A DNA stretch of 64,000 nt, taken from positions 1-64,000 of the forward strand of contig CAISFO010000052.1 in assembly GCA_903884655.1 (NCBI GenBank). Direction: 5' to 3'. The position numbers and the translations under genes are program-made. A model generated the notes under the pieces. The model saw only the letters and a list, made by a program, of their open reading frames with translations. It did no database searches and had not been told where the DNA came from. The stretch is from an uncultured Holophagaceae bacterium. GTDB lineage: Bacteria; Acidobacteriota; Holophagae; Holophagales; Holophagaceae. Below are positions 1-8,544 of this stretch, piece after piece; the first letter of the stretch is position 1; every line of letters begins with the position of its first letter.

Positions 1-80
1 CTGTGACCGGGGCCATGGCACCGCCTTCCTACGTCCATTGGACCGTAGGACCAGCAGGGCATGAAATTACCCGTTCGGCG

Positions 81-1247
81 CTACTCCAGACGCCCTGGTG
101 TAGTTGTCACCGATGCACAGGTGTAATTGTCGTCGCGCAGTGACGTGACCAGCTCGATCCTGCCGGGTCCGCCCATGGCATCCCGGGCATTCACGATCAG
201 ATTGGTAAGCACCTGATGGAGCTGGGTCGGGTCCATCCGGATCTTCCAGGACTCTGCACCGGGCTTCCAGGTGATGCTGATGCCGGGCCCTGCCAGCTGC
301 TCGAGTCCACTCCGCAGGCCATTCAAGGACTCGTCGACATCTAATACTTTGGGGTCGATGGGTTGCTGACGGGCAAAGGACAAAAGCTGGCGGGTCAACT
401 CCGCCGAGTGGCGGGCCGCTTTGATGATCTCCTCCAGCTGCTTGCGTTCCGGACCAGCCGCGGACATCTGGTGAAGTGCCAGATCCGCGTTACCCAGGAT
501 CACCCCGAGCATGTTGTTGTAGTCATGGGCCACCTCACCGGCGAAACGACCCACCAGTTCCATCTTCTGGGCCTGGTGTAGCCGGGCCTGAAGTTGCTCC
601 TGTTCCATGACCAGACGGCGATGTTCAGTAATATCCCGCCCGATGCCCAGCACCCCGATCAAGGCTCCTTTGCGGTCGCGGATAGGCGTCTTCAGGGACT
701 GGAGCAGCAGCTGTTGGCCAGTCTCTGCCATGGTGACCCACTCCTCCTTCTGTAGGGTGTGCCCCATCTCGATGGCTTCCTGATCATTCCGACGGAAGAG
801 GTCTGCCTCTTCACGAGAAGTGAAGTCGTAGTCGGTCTTGCCGATGATGTCGGCTTCCCTGGCCCCGTAGAGGCCCTCGAAGGCCTGATTGCAGCTCAGG
901 TAGACGCCCTTGGGATCCTTCAGCCACACAAGATCCGGAATGGCGTGAATGAGCGCCTGAAGCTTGGCCTCCCGGCTGGCCACACTCTCGACCAACCGCT
1001 TCACCATGACGAAGAGCATGGTCGCCGTGACCGCCACGAAGACCCAGCCCTTGGCGATGCTGATCCGGGTCATGAGGGCTGGATCGTGCACCAGGACTTC
1101 CACGGCCCGGTCCGACAAAAGAATCCAGAGCCCTGAGAACCCTGCATACAGAAGGGCCACTCGCAGGGCCCCCGTGATGGCCACCTCTGCGCGCGGATGG
1201 ATCTGCATGGACTCGGGCATAGGAGATGTCCGGGGTTCAATACTCAT
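81..1247 (-). CDS. PAS-domain sensor histidine kinase, truncated in the ATPase domain
   Basis: This is a membrane sensor kinase of the PAS plus NtrB-like type. Two hydrophobic stretches (about residues 25-45 and 65-83) flank a short loop. A PAS domain follows (about 93-215, ending GVLGIGRDITE), then a HisKA H-box with the phospho-acceptor His in FAGEVAHDYNNML. The ATPase N-box NLIVNARDAMGG is present, but the protein stops about 30 residues later at 388 aa. The DTGxG and GTGLGL boxes needed for ATP binding are missing, so it is probably not an active kinase as written. No response regulator is adjacent in the window. The alternative frame past the stop also closes within about 15 codons and shows no kinase motifs. 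Confidence 0.8.
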   Translation of the reverse strand: MSIEPRTSPMPESMQIHPRAEVAITGALRVALLYAGFSGLWILLSDRAVEVLVHDPALMTRISIAKGWVFVAVTATMLFVMVKRLVESVASREAKLQALIHAIPDLVWLKDPKGVYLSCNQAFEGLYGAREADIIGKTDYDFTSREEADLFRRNDQEAIEMGHTLQKEEWVTMAETGQQLLLQSLKTPIRDRKGALIGVLGIGRDITEHRRLVMEQEQLQARLHQAQKMELVGRFAGEVAHDYNNMLGVILGNADLALHQMSAAGPERKQLEEIIKAARHSAELTRQLLSFARQQPIDPKVLDVDESLNGLRSGLEQLAGPGISITWKPGAESWKIRMDPTQLHQVLTNLIVNARDAMGGPGRIELVTSLRDDNYTCASVTTTPGRLE

Positions 1248-1307
1248 CCTAGCTCATGGAACGGGTTCTTCGCCTCCGGCACCCAAGTAAACAGTCCTGG
1301 AGCTCCC

Positions 1308-1844
1308 ATGCGCCCCACCCTCTTCCTCGCCCTGGTCTCTGTCCTGTCCACCCCCGCTGCAGAAAGGAAGGCCCCCATGTCCCTGTACGACATCACCCTC
1401 AACACACTGGAAGGGAAACCCCAGACTCTGGCCGCCTACAAAGGCAAGGTGGTGCTGGCCGTCAACGTGGCCAGCGAATGCGGTTTCACGCCTCAGTACG
1501 CTGGGCTGCAGAAGTTGTACACCGAAAAGAAGGGCCAGGGCCTGGTGGTCCTCGGCTTCCCCTGCAACCAGTTTGGCGGCCAGGAGCCGGGCAGCGCGAA
1601 CCAGATCGAGTCCTTCTGCCAGAAGAACTACGGGGTGACCTTCCCCCTTTTCGAGAAGCTGGAAGTGAAAGGCCCAGGCCAGGCCCCCCTCTACCGGTTC
1701 CTCACCGCCAAGCACGGCGAGCCCGCCTGGAATTTCCACAAGTACCTGGTGGGCAAGGATGGGCAGGTGATCCAGGCTTTTGGGAGCAAGGTGGCCCCGG
1801 ACAGTGCCGATCTGAAGGCGGCCATTGAGGCCGCGCTGAAGTGA
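1308..1844 (+). CDS. glutathione peroxidase family protein with N-terminal signal peptide
   Basis: This thiol peroxidase of the GPx family reduces hydroperoxides, probably with thioredoxin rather than glutathione, as in most bacterial members (family knowledge). The peroxidatic Cys is in ASECGFTPQY, followed by the second-Cys motif GFPCNQFGGQEPGS and by WNFHKYLV, which carries the catalytic Trp. A hydrophobic leader (MRPTLFLALVSVLSTPAA) suggests export. The start at 1308 has GGAG a few bases upstream. A second ATG at 1377 (MSLYDITL) also has a good AAGGAAGG site and would give a cytosolic enzyme of the usual length of about 155 aa, so two forms are possible. The gene ends one base before the convergent marC stop. 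Confidence 0.88.
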   Translation: MRPTLFLALVSVLSTPAAERKAPMSLYDITLNTLEGKPQTLAAYKGKVVLAVNVASECGFTPQYAGLQKLYTEKKGQGLVVLGFPCNQFGGQEPGSANQIESFCQKNYGVTFPLFEKLEVKGPGQAPLYRFLTAKHGEPAWNFHKYLVGKDGQVIQAFGSKVAPDSADLKAAIEAALK

Positions 1845-2531
1845 CTATTGCGTCGTGACCACGGCCGGTGGTGTGGCCTGCTGAATCTCGATGTAGAGCT
1901 CCTTCACTCCGTTGATGAGGAACTGCATGGCCACGGCAGCGAGGATGAGGCCCATGAGCTTGTTCACGACGTTGGTGCCGATAGCGCCCAGGCGGGAGAA
2001 CACGGCTGGGGCCTTGCGCAGGAAGAGATAGACGATCCAGGCGTTCAGGAGGATCGCCAGCAGCACCACCCCGTACTCCAGCCAGCCCAGGTGCACGATC
2101 ATGCCCATGACGGTGGAGATGGTGCCGGGACCTGCCACCAGGGGGATGCCGAAGGGAATGATGGCGAAGTCCTCGGGGAGCTTGCTCCGGGCCTCGGCCT
2201 TTTCGTTCTCGCTGCTCCGCTCCCGGGGATCTTCGCCATAGAGCATCCCGATGGAACGATAGAGCAGGAGCACCCCGCCCACGAAGCGCATGGCCAAGGC
2301 CGTAAAGCCGAAGAGGCTGAAGATGAACTGCCCTACCAGGGCGAAGCCCAGCATGGCCGCCCCGGCGGTGAGCGCGGCCTTCCTGGCGCTGCGCCGCAGG
2401 GCCGTACGCTCCATGCCCGCAGTGGCCCCGGCGAAGATGGCCGCCGAGCTGATGGGATTGAGCACGGAAAACAGCGAGGTGGTGACGCCAAGGGCAAAGG
2501 ACCAGGTGGGCAGGGGACCAATGTGGGGCAT
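1845..2531 (-). CDS. MarC family (UPF0056) integral membrane protein
   Basis: This 228-aa inner-membrane protein is of the MarC/UPF0056 family. It has about six hydrophobic segments and the family signatures [14 protein letters not shown] near the N-terminus and [16 protein letters not shown] in the middle. The loop between the two halves (about residues 100-120) is charged and rich in Glu and Arg. Members were once linked to multiple antibiotic resistance, but that link is not supported, and some are amino-acid or small-solute transporters. The substrate cannot be told from sequence. It is convergent with the peroxidase gene (adjacent stops). Its start is within 30 bp of the divergent acyltransferase start, so the two share a very short promoter region. 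Confidence 0.88.
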   Translation of the reverse strand: MPHIGPLPTWSFALGVTTSLFSVLNPISSAAIFAGATAGMERTALRRSARKAALTAGAAMLGFALVGQFIFSLFGFTALAMRFVGGVLLLYRSIGMLYGEDPRERSSENEKAEARSKLPEDFAIIPFGIPLVAGPGTISTVMGMIVHLGWLEYGVVLLAILLNAWIVYLFLRKAPAVFSRLGAIGTNVVNKLMGLILAAVAMQFLINGVKELYIEIQQATPPAVVTTQ

Positions 2532-2559
2532 GGCTCCACTGTACCGCTACCATGTCGCC

Positions 2560-3174
2560 ATGCGTGACCTTGAGGCTCTTCGCGACCAGCACAAGCGCCG
2601 CCTATCCTGGATGCCCTGGCTCTACTTCGCCCTCAAGGCGCGGCATCGATCCTGGGCCGAGGCCTGGCAGGTGGAGGTGCAGGGGCGCCTCCTGGCTCAG
2701 GAGACCGTGCAGCTTGGGGAGGACTGTTTCATCGCGCCGGAGGCGGCCATCTTCGGCGAACCGGGGCGAATCGTCGTACTGGGTGACCGCTGCGCCATCG
2801 CCGCCCAGGCCTTCCTGCACGGACCCATCACCCTGGGCAGGGACGTCAGTGTCAACGCGGGGGCCAGGCTGGACGGGGGTCGCAAGGGACTTGTGGTGGG
2901 TGACGGCACCCGCATCGCCAGTGGTGCGGCGATCTATGCTTTCGATCACGGATTCAAGCCAGACAGGGATATCAAGAATCAGCCCGTGCGCTCCCGGGGC
3001 ATCTGCATCGGAAGGGACGTCTGGATCGGAGCGAATGCAGGCATCACTGATGGCGTCACCATCGGCGACCATGCGGTGGTGGCCCTGGGCGCCGTGGTGA
3101 CCCGGGATGTGCCGGACTGGGCCATCGTGGCGGGGGTGCCCGCGAAGGTGATCGGAGACCGTCGGACCAGGTGA
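2560..3174 (+). CDS. hexapeptide-repeat acyltransferase (left-handed beta-helix)
   Basis: This is a cytosolic O- or N-acyltransferase of the maltose/galactoside/NodL-type LbH family. After a helical N-terminal section of about 40 residues ([20 protein letters not shown]), imperfect hexapeptide turns run through the protein (for example [20 protein letters not shown] and [17 protein letters not shown]). The C-terminus has the typical [13 protein letters not shown]. The likely catalytic His is in AFDHGF. The acceptor is unknown; polysaccharide or lipid sugar is common for the family. The frame stays open upstream, and ATGs at 2521 and 2530 are alternative starts. I chose 2560 because the earlier ones overlap the divergent marC start. 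Start confidence is low, family confidence high. Confidence 0.8.
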   Translation: MRDLEALRDQHKRRLSWMPWLYFALKARHRSWAEAWQVEVQGRLLAQETVQLGEDCFIAPEAAIFGEPGRIVVLGDRCAIAAQAFLHGPITLGRDVSVNAGARLDGGRKGLVVGDGTRIASGAAIYAFDHGFKPDRDIKNQPVRSRGICIGRDVWIGANAGITDGVTIGDHAVVALGAVVTRDVPDWAIVAGVPAKVIGDRRTR

Positions 3175-3369
3175 GGTGCATCGCTCACCGAGGCCCTTCC
3201 CGCCGCTGGAGCCTCTTGCCACACCGTGGCATTCCCATGTTGCAGAACGCGTGCGATCAGCGGGGGGTATTCTTTTAAGTTGGTGAATTGATATGACCTC
3301 CTAACTGGTACGCGTCATGAGAGTCCTGGGCACGGGGTTGAAATCCTCCCACCCCCTCAAGGAGCTCTC

Positions 3370-3633
3370 ATGCGAACCCTGGTCCTGCTTGCTCTCACGG
3401 CTACAGCAGCCCTCCCCCTTTCGGCCCATGACCACTGGCACGACCGGCGTCCCGTCATCGTGATCGAGGAATCCTGCCGCCCGGCGCACCGATGGGAGAA
3501 CCGGCGCTGGGAGAATCGGTGGGAGCGCCATGCGTACAACCACCACCGTGACTGGGACGACGATCGCGTCGCCGTGTGGGCCCACCCGCTGGCGCTCCCT
3601 TTCCAGGGCAGGATCGACGTCCGCTTGCGCTGA
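3370..3633 (+). CDS. small secreted His/Arg/Trp-rich protein of unknown function
   Basis: This 87-aa protein has a clear Sec signal peptide (MRTLVLLALTATAALPLSA, cleavage likely after LSA). The short mature part is rich in His, Arg, Trp and Asp (HDHWHDRR; a repeated RWENR; HAYNHHRDWDDD). AAGGAG sits seven bases before the ATG, and a terminator-like hairpin follows the gene at 3681, so it looks like a single-gene transcript. The composition could bind metal or polyanions, but that is only inference. I do not recognise a named family. Confidence 0.6.
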   Translation: MRTLVLLALTATAALPLSAHDHWHDRRPVIVIEESCRPAHRWENRRWENRWERHAYNHHRDWDDDRVAVWAHPLALPFQGRIDVRLR

Positions 3634-3680
3634 CTCGCCTTCCCATTCGACACCTGCTGTCCGATGGCAGACGGCATGAT

Positions 3681-3715
3681 GGGTGGCGGGCCCCGCACCG
3701 GGCACCCCTTTTTTT
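3681..3715 (+). terminator. rho-independent terminator after the small secreted gene
   Basis: GGGTG at 3681-3685 pairs with CACCC at 3703-3707. An internal GC-rich stretch can pair further, and a run of seven T follows (3709-3715). Confidence 0.7.
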
Positions 3716-3726
3716 CGCATCGGACC

Positions 3727-3755
3727 TTGACAAATGCGAAATAAAAACGAATACT
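3727..3755 (+). promoter_or_regulatory. sigma70-type promoter for the 66-aa gene
   Basis: A perfect -35 hexamer TTGACA (3727-3732) is followed by a 17-base A-rich spacer and the -10-like hexamer AATACT (3750-3755, 4 of 6 to consensus). Transcription would start near 3762, about 20 bases before the downstream ATG at 3782. It lies directly behind the preceding terminator. Confidence 0.7.
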
Positions 3756-3781
3756 TGGTAAACGGGACAGATGGAGCCCCC

Positions 3782-3982
3782 ATGCGGACCAGCTTTCGCA
3801 GTTTCGGTTACAAGTTCAGCGGCTACTTCATGGAGTACGGACCCCTCGAGGCTGACAGCCTGGAGGCCGCCAAGGCCCAGCTCCGGAAGCGCCTGGGCGT
3901 GAGCCGCCTACCCCTGGGCATCCAGATCTGGGATCTGGCGGAACGCCCCCTCACCCGGTGGCGGGTGGACGCTGCGAGCTAG
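3782..3982 (+). CDS. small conserved-looking hypothetical protein (66 aa)
   Basis: This short cytosolic protein (MRTSFRSFGYKFSGYF...) has no signal peptide. It has one likely helix rich in Ala, Lys and Arg (ADSLEAAKAQLRKRLG) followed by a strand-like segment (LPLGIQIWDLAERPL). GGAG lies a few bases before this ATG. An in-frame ATG at 3734 would add 16 residues but would sit inside the predicted promoter. The strong promoter, the ribosome site and the codon use resembling its neighbours make it likely real. No family is recognised. Confidence 0.55.
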   Translation: MRTSFRSFGYKFSGYFMEYGPLEADSLEAAKAQLRKRLGVSRLPLGIQIWDLAERPLTRWRVDAAS

Positions 3983-3997
3983 GAGCGGCCACGCAAC

Positions 3998-4942
3998 CTA
4001 GACGTCGCCCCTGAAGGCTGTCCACCAGGCCGTGCCCTCGGCCACGTCCTTGGCGATCTGGGCCCTCAGTTCATCGACGGACGCAAATTTGGCTTCCCCC
4101 CGGATGCGGTGGAGGAAGCGCACCATCATGCGGGCGCCATAGAGATCATCTTCGAAGCCGGGCAGGTGGGTTTCCACGGTGAGGCACTGCCCTTCGAAGG
4201 TGGGTTTCTCGCCCACGTTGGTGAGCCCCAGGTGAGTTCCCCCGTGATGGGGGAGCACCGCCTCCGTCACGTAGACACCGAAGGCCGGCAGCTGCTCCTG
4301 TTCCCAGGCCAGGTTCGCCGTGGGGAAGCCCAAGTGCCGCCCCCTCCGGTCCCCCTCGACCACCACGCCGGTGAGGGCGTAGGGATGGCCCAGCAGGTCG
4401 GCGGCAGCTTCGGCGTTTCCTGCAGCCAGGGCTTCCCGGATCCGGGTGCTGGACAACCGTCCACCGTCCGGTGCCCGCAGGGCCAGGGTATGGATCTGGC
4501 AGCCATGGACCGCCCCCCAGGTCTCCAGGGTCTCCACGGTGCCGCTGCGGTCCCGGCCGAAGCAGAATGCACGGCCCACATGGATTTCCACAGGAGAGAG
4601 GGTCTGCTGGATGCGATCCAGGAAAGCCTCGGGACTCAGTTCGGAAAAGGCCCGACTGAAGGGGATCACCCAGGCCAGATCCATGGCCTCGGACTCGAAG
4701 GCCGCCAGCCGCTGCTCCAGGGTCATGAGCAGTTTCGGCTTCCGCTGGGGCGCCACCACCAGGGCGGGATGGGGATCAAAGGTCACCACGGCGGCTCGAT
4801 GGCCCAGGGTCCTGGCTCGCCCGGAAGCCACTTGCAACAGCTCCCGGTGGCCAGCATGCACCCCGTCGAAGGTGCCCAGGGTCACCACAAAGGGACCCGC
4901 AGATGGGGCGCTCTCGAGGGCATGCCGCCAGACCTCCATCAT
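3998..4942 (-). CDS. ribF: bifunctional riboflavin kinase / FMN adenylyltransferase
   Basis: RibF makes FMN from riboflavin and then FAD from FMN. The N-terminal nucleotidyltransferase half shows VVTLGTFDGVHAGHRELL (the GxFDGxHxGH motif) and the SSTRIREAL motif near residue 160. The C-terminal flavokinase half shows GDRRGRHLGFPTANL and the metal/ATP-site segment FGVYVTEAVL. At 314 aa it is the usual length. The frame is open further upstream, but ATG 4942 matches the family start and overlaps the terC stop (ATGA), so the pair is probably translationally coupled. ribD lies about 13 kb away. Confidence 0.93.
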   Translation of the reverse strand: MMEVWRHALESAPSAGPFVVTLGTFDGVHAGHRELLQVASGRARTLGHRAAVVTFDPHPALVVAPQRKPKLLMTLEQRLAAFESEAMDLAWVIPFSRAFSELSPEAFLDRIQQTLSPVEIHVGRAFCFGRDRSGTVETLETWGAVHGCQIHTLALRAPDGGRLSSTRIREALAAGNAEAAADLLGHPYALTGVVVEGDRRGRHLGFPTANLAWEQEQLPAFGVYVTEAVLPHHGGTHLGLTNVGEKPTFEGQCLTVETHLPGFEDDLYGARMMVRFLHRIRGEAKFASVDELRAQIAKDVAEGTAWWTAFRGDV

Positions 4943-5883
4943 TCCCCCCCAGCCTGTTCGGCGGGCCAGGCCAGACTGGCGACCACACTGCCCGCCAGCA
5001 CCGCCGCGATGACCAGCAGGCTGTACTGAATGGGAATCTTGATCCATTCGGCCATGCACATCTTCACGCCCACGAAGGCCAGGACCACCGCCAATCCAGT
5101 CTTGAGCCGGTGGAAGCGGTCGATCATCTTGGCCAGCAGGAAGTAGAGGCTCCGCAATCCCATCACCGCGAAAATGTTCGACGTGTAGACCACAAAGGGA
5201 TCCCGGCTCACGGCCAGGACCGCTGGGATGGAGTCGACGGCGAAGACCAGATCCGACACCTCGATGGTGATAAGCACGAGCAGCATGGGTGTGGCGAAGC
5301 GCCGCCCCTCCCTCAGCACGGTGAAGTGCTCGTGGCCACCTGCCTCATCAAAAGGAAGAAGGCGCCGGAAGACCCGCACCATGGGGCTCTGGGCCGGGTC
5401 AGCCTCCGCTTCTTCCACCAACAGCATCTTCAGTCCGGTGTAGATGAGAAAGCCGCCGAAGACATACATCATCCACTCGAAGCGGTTCAACAGGGCCGTG
5501 CCCGCCAGGATCATGACAGCACGCATGATCAGTGCCCCCAGCACACCCCAGAAGAGCACCCGGTGCTGATGCCGCAGGTCCACCTGGAAGCTCTGGAAGA
5601 CCAGGACGAACACGAACAGGTTGTCGACGCTGAGGGACTTTTCCAGCACATAGCCAGTGAGCCACTCCAGACCCTTCTGGGGGCCCTCTGCCTGAAAGAT
5701 CAGGGCATTGAACAGCAGTGCCAATGTGATCCAGACGCTGCTCCAGATGGCCGCTTCGCGGACAGAGGGTGCATGGACCCGCCGGTTGAATACCCCCAGA
5801 TCCAGGGCCAGCATCAGGAAGACAAAGGCGTGAAAACCCACCCAGGCCCACCAGGGCGCGGCTTGGAGCAGGGCGTCGACCAA
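4939..5883 (-). CDS. TerC/Alx family integral membrane protein
   Basis: This 314-aa protein has about eight to nine transmembrane segments and the TerC signature EKSLSVDNLFVFVLVF, plus VSDLVFAVDSIPAVLAVS in the second half. The conserved Asp residues inside the membrane fit the family. Known relatives (Alx, MeeY/MeeF) export manganese or help metal loading of exported proteins, and older names refer to tellurite resistance. The start codon is TTG at 5883, preceded by GGAGG four bases upstream. It overlaps ribF by the ATGA junction. Manganese handling is the most likely role, by family inference only. Confidence 0.88.
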   Translation of the reverse strand: MVDALLQAAPWWAWVGFHAFVFLMLALDLGVFNRRVHAPSVREAAIWSSVWITLALLFNALIFQAEGPQKGLEWLTGYVLEKSLSVDNLFVFVLVFQSFQVDLRHQHRVLFWGVLGALIMRAVMILAGTALLNRFEWMMYVFGGFLIYTGLKMLLVEEAEADPAQSPMVRVFRRLLPFDEAGGHEHFTVLREGRRFATPMLLVLITIEVSDLVFAVDSIPAVLAVSRDPFVVYTSNIFAVMGLRSLYFLLAKMIDRFHRLKTGLAVVLAFVGVKMCMAEWIKIPIQYSLLVIAAVLAGSVVASLAWPAEQAGGE

Positions 5884-5975
5884 GGATCCTCCAGAGCCAA
5901 CAGCTTAGCCGGGATGCGTTGCGCGGGGTGCACCCGGCCCCACCCAAAGGGTCCGGATTCCCGCATCATGTCTTC

Positions 5976-6701
5976 ATGAGCCTGCCGCGTTTTTTCTTGG
6001 ATGCTCTGCCAGCCGCAGAGAACGCCCTGGTCCCCCTGGGTCCCGAGGCCGTGCGCCACCTCAAGGCTCTCCGCCTGAAACCCGGCGTGGCCCTGGAGCT
6101 GGTGCTGGGCGACCAGATCTGGACCGCCGACCTTGCAGAACTGGATCGGGGTCGGGCGGCGGCCCGGCTGGTGGCACCGCTGATGGAGGATCGCGAGCCC
6201 CCCATCCCCCTTCAGGCCTGCCTGCCGCTTCCGGCCCAACTCAGCCTCTTTGACGAATGGCTGCCCCCCCTTGTGGAGCTTGGCGTCACAGTCATCCAGC
6301 CGGTGGCCTATCTGCGTAGCGAGTTCGATGGCCCTAAAACGGCCGCCCGCCAAGAGCGATGGTCTCGGATCATCCAGTCCGCCTGTGAGCAGAGTCACCG
6401 CAGCCGCCTGCCGGAACTGCGGCCTCCCATGCCGTTCGCCGCCCTGCTCACCTGGGAGGCCACCCAGAAATGGGTGGCCTACGAGCTGGCCACGGGCCAG
6501 ACCAATCCCACCCTCCGCCGGGAAACCTTGGCCTTCACCAGCGGCCCCGAAGGCGGAATCACTGACGAGGAATTCACGGCCCTGAGCAAGGCGGGCTGGC
6601 AGCCGGTCAGTCTGGGACGAAGCATTCTCAGAGCCGTCACGGCCCCAGTGGCCCTGCTGGGGGCCGTGCAGTTCGAGATGGGAAGACAGCCCTGGCCTTA
6701 G
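5976..6701 (+). CDS. rsmE: 16S rRNA (uracil1498-N3)-methyltransferase
   Basis: RsmE is a SPOUT-fold enzyme that methylates U1498 of 16S rRNA using SAM. The N-terminal PUA-like domain starts SLPRFFLDALP. The C-terminal knot carries GPEGGITDEEF and LGRSILRAVTAP, the SAM-binding loops of the family. At 241 aa the length is normal. The start at 5976 gives the typical N-terminus; earlier in-frame codons lie in the leader. It is divergent from terC. Confidence 0.92.
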   Translation: MSLPRFFLDALPAAENALVPLGPEAVRHLKALRLKPGVALELVLGDQIWTADLAELDRGRAAARLVAPLMEDREPPIPLQACLPLPAQLSLFDEWLPPLVELGVTVIQPVAYLRSEFDGPKTAARQERWSRIIQSACEQSHRSRLPELRPPMPFAALLTWEATQKWVAYELATGQTNPTLRRETLAFTSGPEGGITDEEFTALSKAGWQPVSLGRSILRAVTAPVALLGAVQFEMGRQPWP

Positions 6702-6734
6702 TGGCACTTCCCTAGTGACCGCACCACAGAAGGC

Positions 6735-7238
6735 TCAGCGCACCCGTCGGCGGGGGGCAGGGGCCAGCACTCCACAGGCGCTGGAGCGGTTGATGACCTG
6801 ACGCAGGGCGAAGCTGGACTGGAACCGGGACACACCTGGAAGCCGGGAGAGGACATCCTGGTGGAGGCGCTCATAGTCGGCGATGTCCCGGGCGGCGACC
6901 ATGACCAGGTAGTCATCCGTACCCGACATCAGGTAGCAGGAAAAGACTTCGGGACACTCGGCCACGGCCTTTTCGAATCGTGCGAGCTCCTCTTCAGTCT
7001 GTCCTTCCAGGGTGATGCGCACGATCACGGTGGCGCCCACCCCCAGGCTGCGGGCCTCTAGCCTGGCCTGGTAGCCCCGCACCACCCCCGCCGCCTCGAG
7101 CTTGGTCATGCGTCGGGCACAAGCGGTGGAAGAGAGCCCCACCTTGACACCGAGGTCCACATGGCTGATGCGGCCCTCCTCAAGGAGCACCCTGAGGATG
7201 GATAAATCGAGACTATCGACATCAGGCGCATGATTCAT
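6735..7238 (-). CDS. Lrp/AsnC family transcriptional regulator
   Basis: This 167-aa protein has an N-terminal winged helix (LSILRVLLEEGRISHVDLG; recognition helix in LSSTACARRMTKLEAAG) and a C-terminal RAM effector-binding domain (YLMSGTDDYLVMVAARD). It ends in a basic tail. It is divergent from alanine dehydrogenase with a 122-bp AT-rich gap. By analogy with the Lrp-like activators of ald in other bacteria, it most likely controls that gene in response to alanine or leucine (inference). The ATG at 7238 has GGAG upstream. Confidence 0.9.
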   Translation of the reverse strand: MNHAPDVDSLDLSILRVLLEEGRISHVDLGVKVGLSSTACARRMTKLEAAGVVRGYQARLEARSLGVGATVIVRITLEGQTEEELARFEKAVAECPEVFSCYLMSGTDDYLVMVAARDIADYERLHQDVLSRLPGVSRFQSSFALRQVINRSSACGVLAPAPRRRVR

Positions 7239-7360
7239 GCGTACTCCATTGATTTATTGATGGTTTTCACCTATCAAGCCCCCATTATGTCCTCAATACG
7301 CAGCCATCCCAAGGCCCCTTTTTCCTAGACTGGATGCTCAGTCATCCCAAGGAGAAAGAC

Positions 7361-8500
7361 ATGCGTATCGGTGTCCCGAAAGAGGTCAAGAACAACGAGT
7401 TCCGCGTCGGACTCACCCCTGCCTCCGTGCGCGAGTACGTGGCCCAGGGCCACTCGGTGCAGATCGAGAAGGGCGCGGGCCTGGGCATCCATGCCGCGGA
7501 TGCGGACTACCTGGCCGCTGGGGCCACCATCGCGGAAAGTGTTAATGCGCTCTTCGCCGATGCGGAGATGATCGTCAAGGTGAAGGAGCCCCAGCCGGTG
7601 GAAATCGCCCGCCTGCGGCCGGGCCAGCTGCTCTTCACCTACCTGCACCTTGCGCCGGATCCGAAGCAGGCCCAGGCCCTCATGGCCTCCGGCTGCACGG
7701 CCGTGGCCTATGAAACCGTCACCGATGACGCGCTGGGCCTGCCCCTGCTGGCCCCCATGAGCGAAGTGGCCGGGCGCCTGGCCATTGAAGCTGCCGGCGA
7801 AGCCCTCCGGCGCTCCAACGGCGGCCGGGGCCTGCTGCTGGGTGGCGTGCCCGGCGTGGCTCCCGCCAAGGTGGTGGTACTGGGCGGCGGCGTCGTGGGC
7901 ACCCATGCGGCCCGCATGGCCGTGGGCCTGGGCGCCGACGTGACCATCATCGACCGGTCCATCCCGCGCCTGCGCCAGCTGGACGAGCTGTTCCAGGGCC
8001 GGGTGAAGACCCGCTTCTCCACCGCCGAAGCCGTCGAGCAGGAAGTACGGGCGGCAGATGCCGTCATCGGCGCGGTCCTGGTGCCGGGCGCGAATGCTCC
8101 CAAACTGGTGACCCGGGCCATGCTGCCCACCATGAAGCGCGGTGCTGTGCTGGTGGACGTGGCCATCGACCAGGGTGGCTGCTTCGAGACTTCCCGTCCC
8201 ACCACCCATGCCGAGCCCACCTTCGAGGTGGATGGCGTCATCAACTACTGCGTGGCCAACATGCCAGGCGCCGTGCCCCTCACCTCCAGCCATGCCCTGA
8301 ACAACGCCACCCTGCGCTTCGGCCTGGCCCTGGCCAAGGGCGGCCTGGACGCCATTCGCCAGGACGTCCACCTCCGCCACGGCCTGAACGTCCACGCCGG
8401 CATGATCACCCATCCCGCCGTGGCCGAGAGCCTGGGTCTGCCCTACACGGCTGCCCTGGACGCCTTGTCCCAGTCGGAAGCCCTGGCCACCTGCTGCTGA
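7361..8500 (+). CDS. ald: alanine dehydrogenase
   Basis: This NAD-dependent enzyme interconverts L-alanine with pyruvate plus ammonia. The N-terminus [20 protein letters not shown] is diagnostic. The Rossmann loop is [17 protein letters not shown], followed by the acidic NAD-ribose residue in IIDRS. The C-terminal half has [13 protein letters not shown] and the substrate-site NMPGAVP. At 379 aa it is slightly longer than the usual 371 or so. AAGGAG precedes the ATG at 7361; an in-frame ATG nine codons earlier lacks this support. The divergent Lrp-family gene is the likely regulator. Confidence 0.95.
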   Translation: MRIGVPKEVKNNEFRVGLTPASVREYVAQGHSVQIEKGAGLGIHAADADYLAAGATIAESVNALFADAEMIVKVKEPQPVEIARLRPGQLLFTYLHLAPDPKQAQALMASGCTAVAYETVTDDALGLPLLAPMSEVAGRLAIEAAGEALRRSNGGRGLLLGGVPGVAPAKVVVLGGGVVGTHAARMAVGLGADVTIIDRSIPRLRQLDELFQGRVKTRFSTAEAVEQEVRAADAVIGAVLVPGANAPKLVTRAMLPTMKRGAVLVDVAIDQGGCFETSRPTTHAEPTFEVDGVINYCVANMPGAVPLTSSHALNNATLRFGLALAKGGLDAIRQDVHLRHGLNVHAGMITHPAVAESLGLPYTAALDALSQSEALATCC

Positions 8501-8544
8501 CCAAGAGAAGCTCCTTCGGCCACAATTTCCCCAAAGGGGACGCG

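Noticed and set aside
1..80. Continuation of the histidine kinase to the left
   Set aside because: Translations past the stop show no DTGxG or GxG boxes in either frame.
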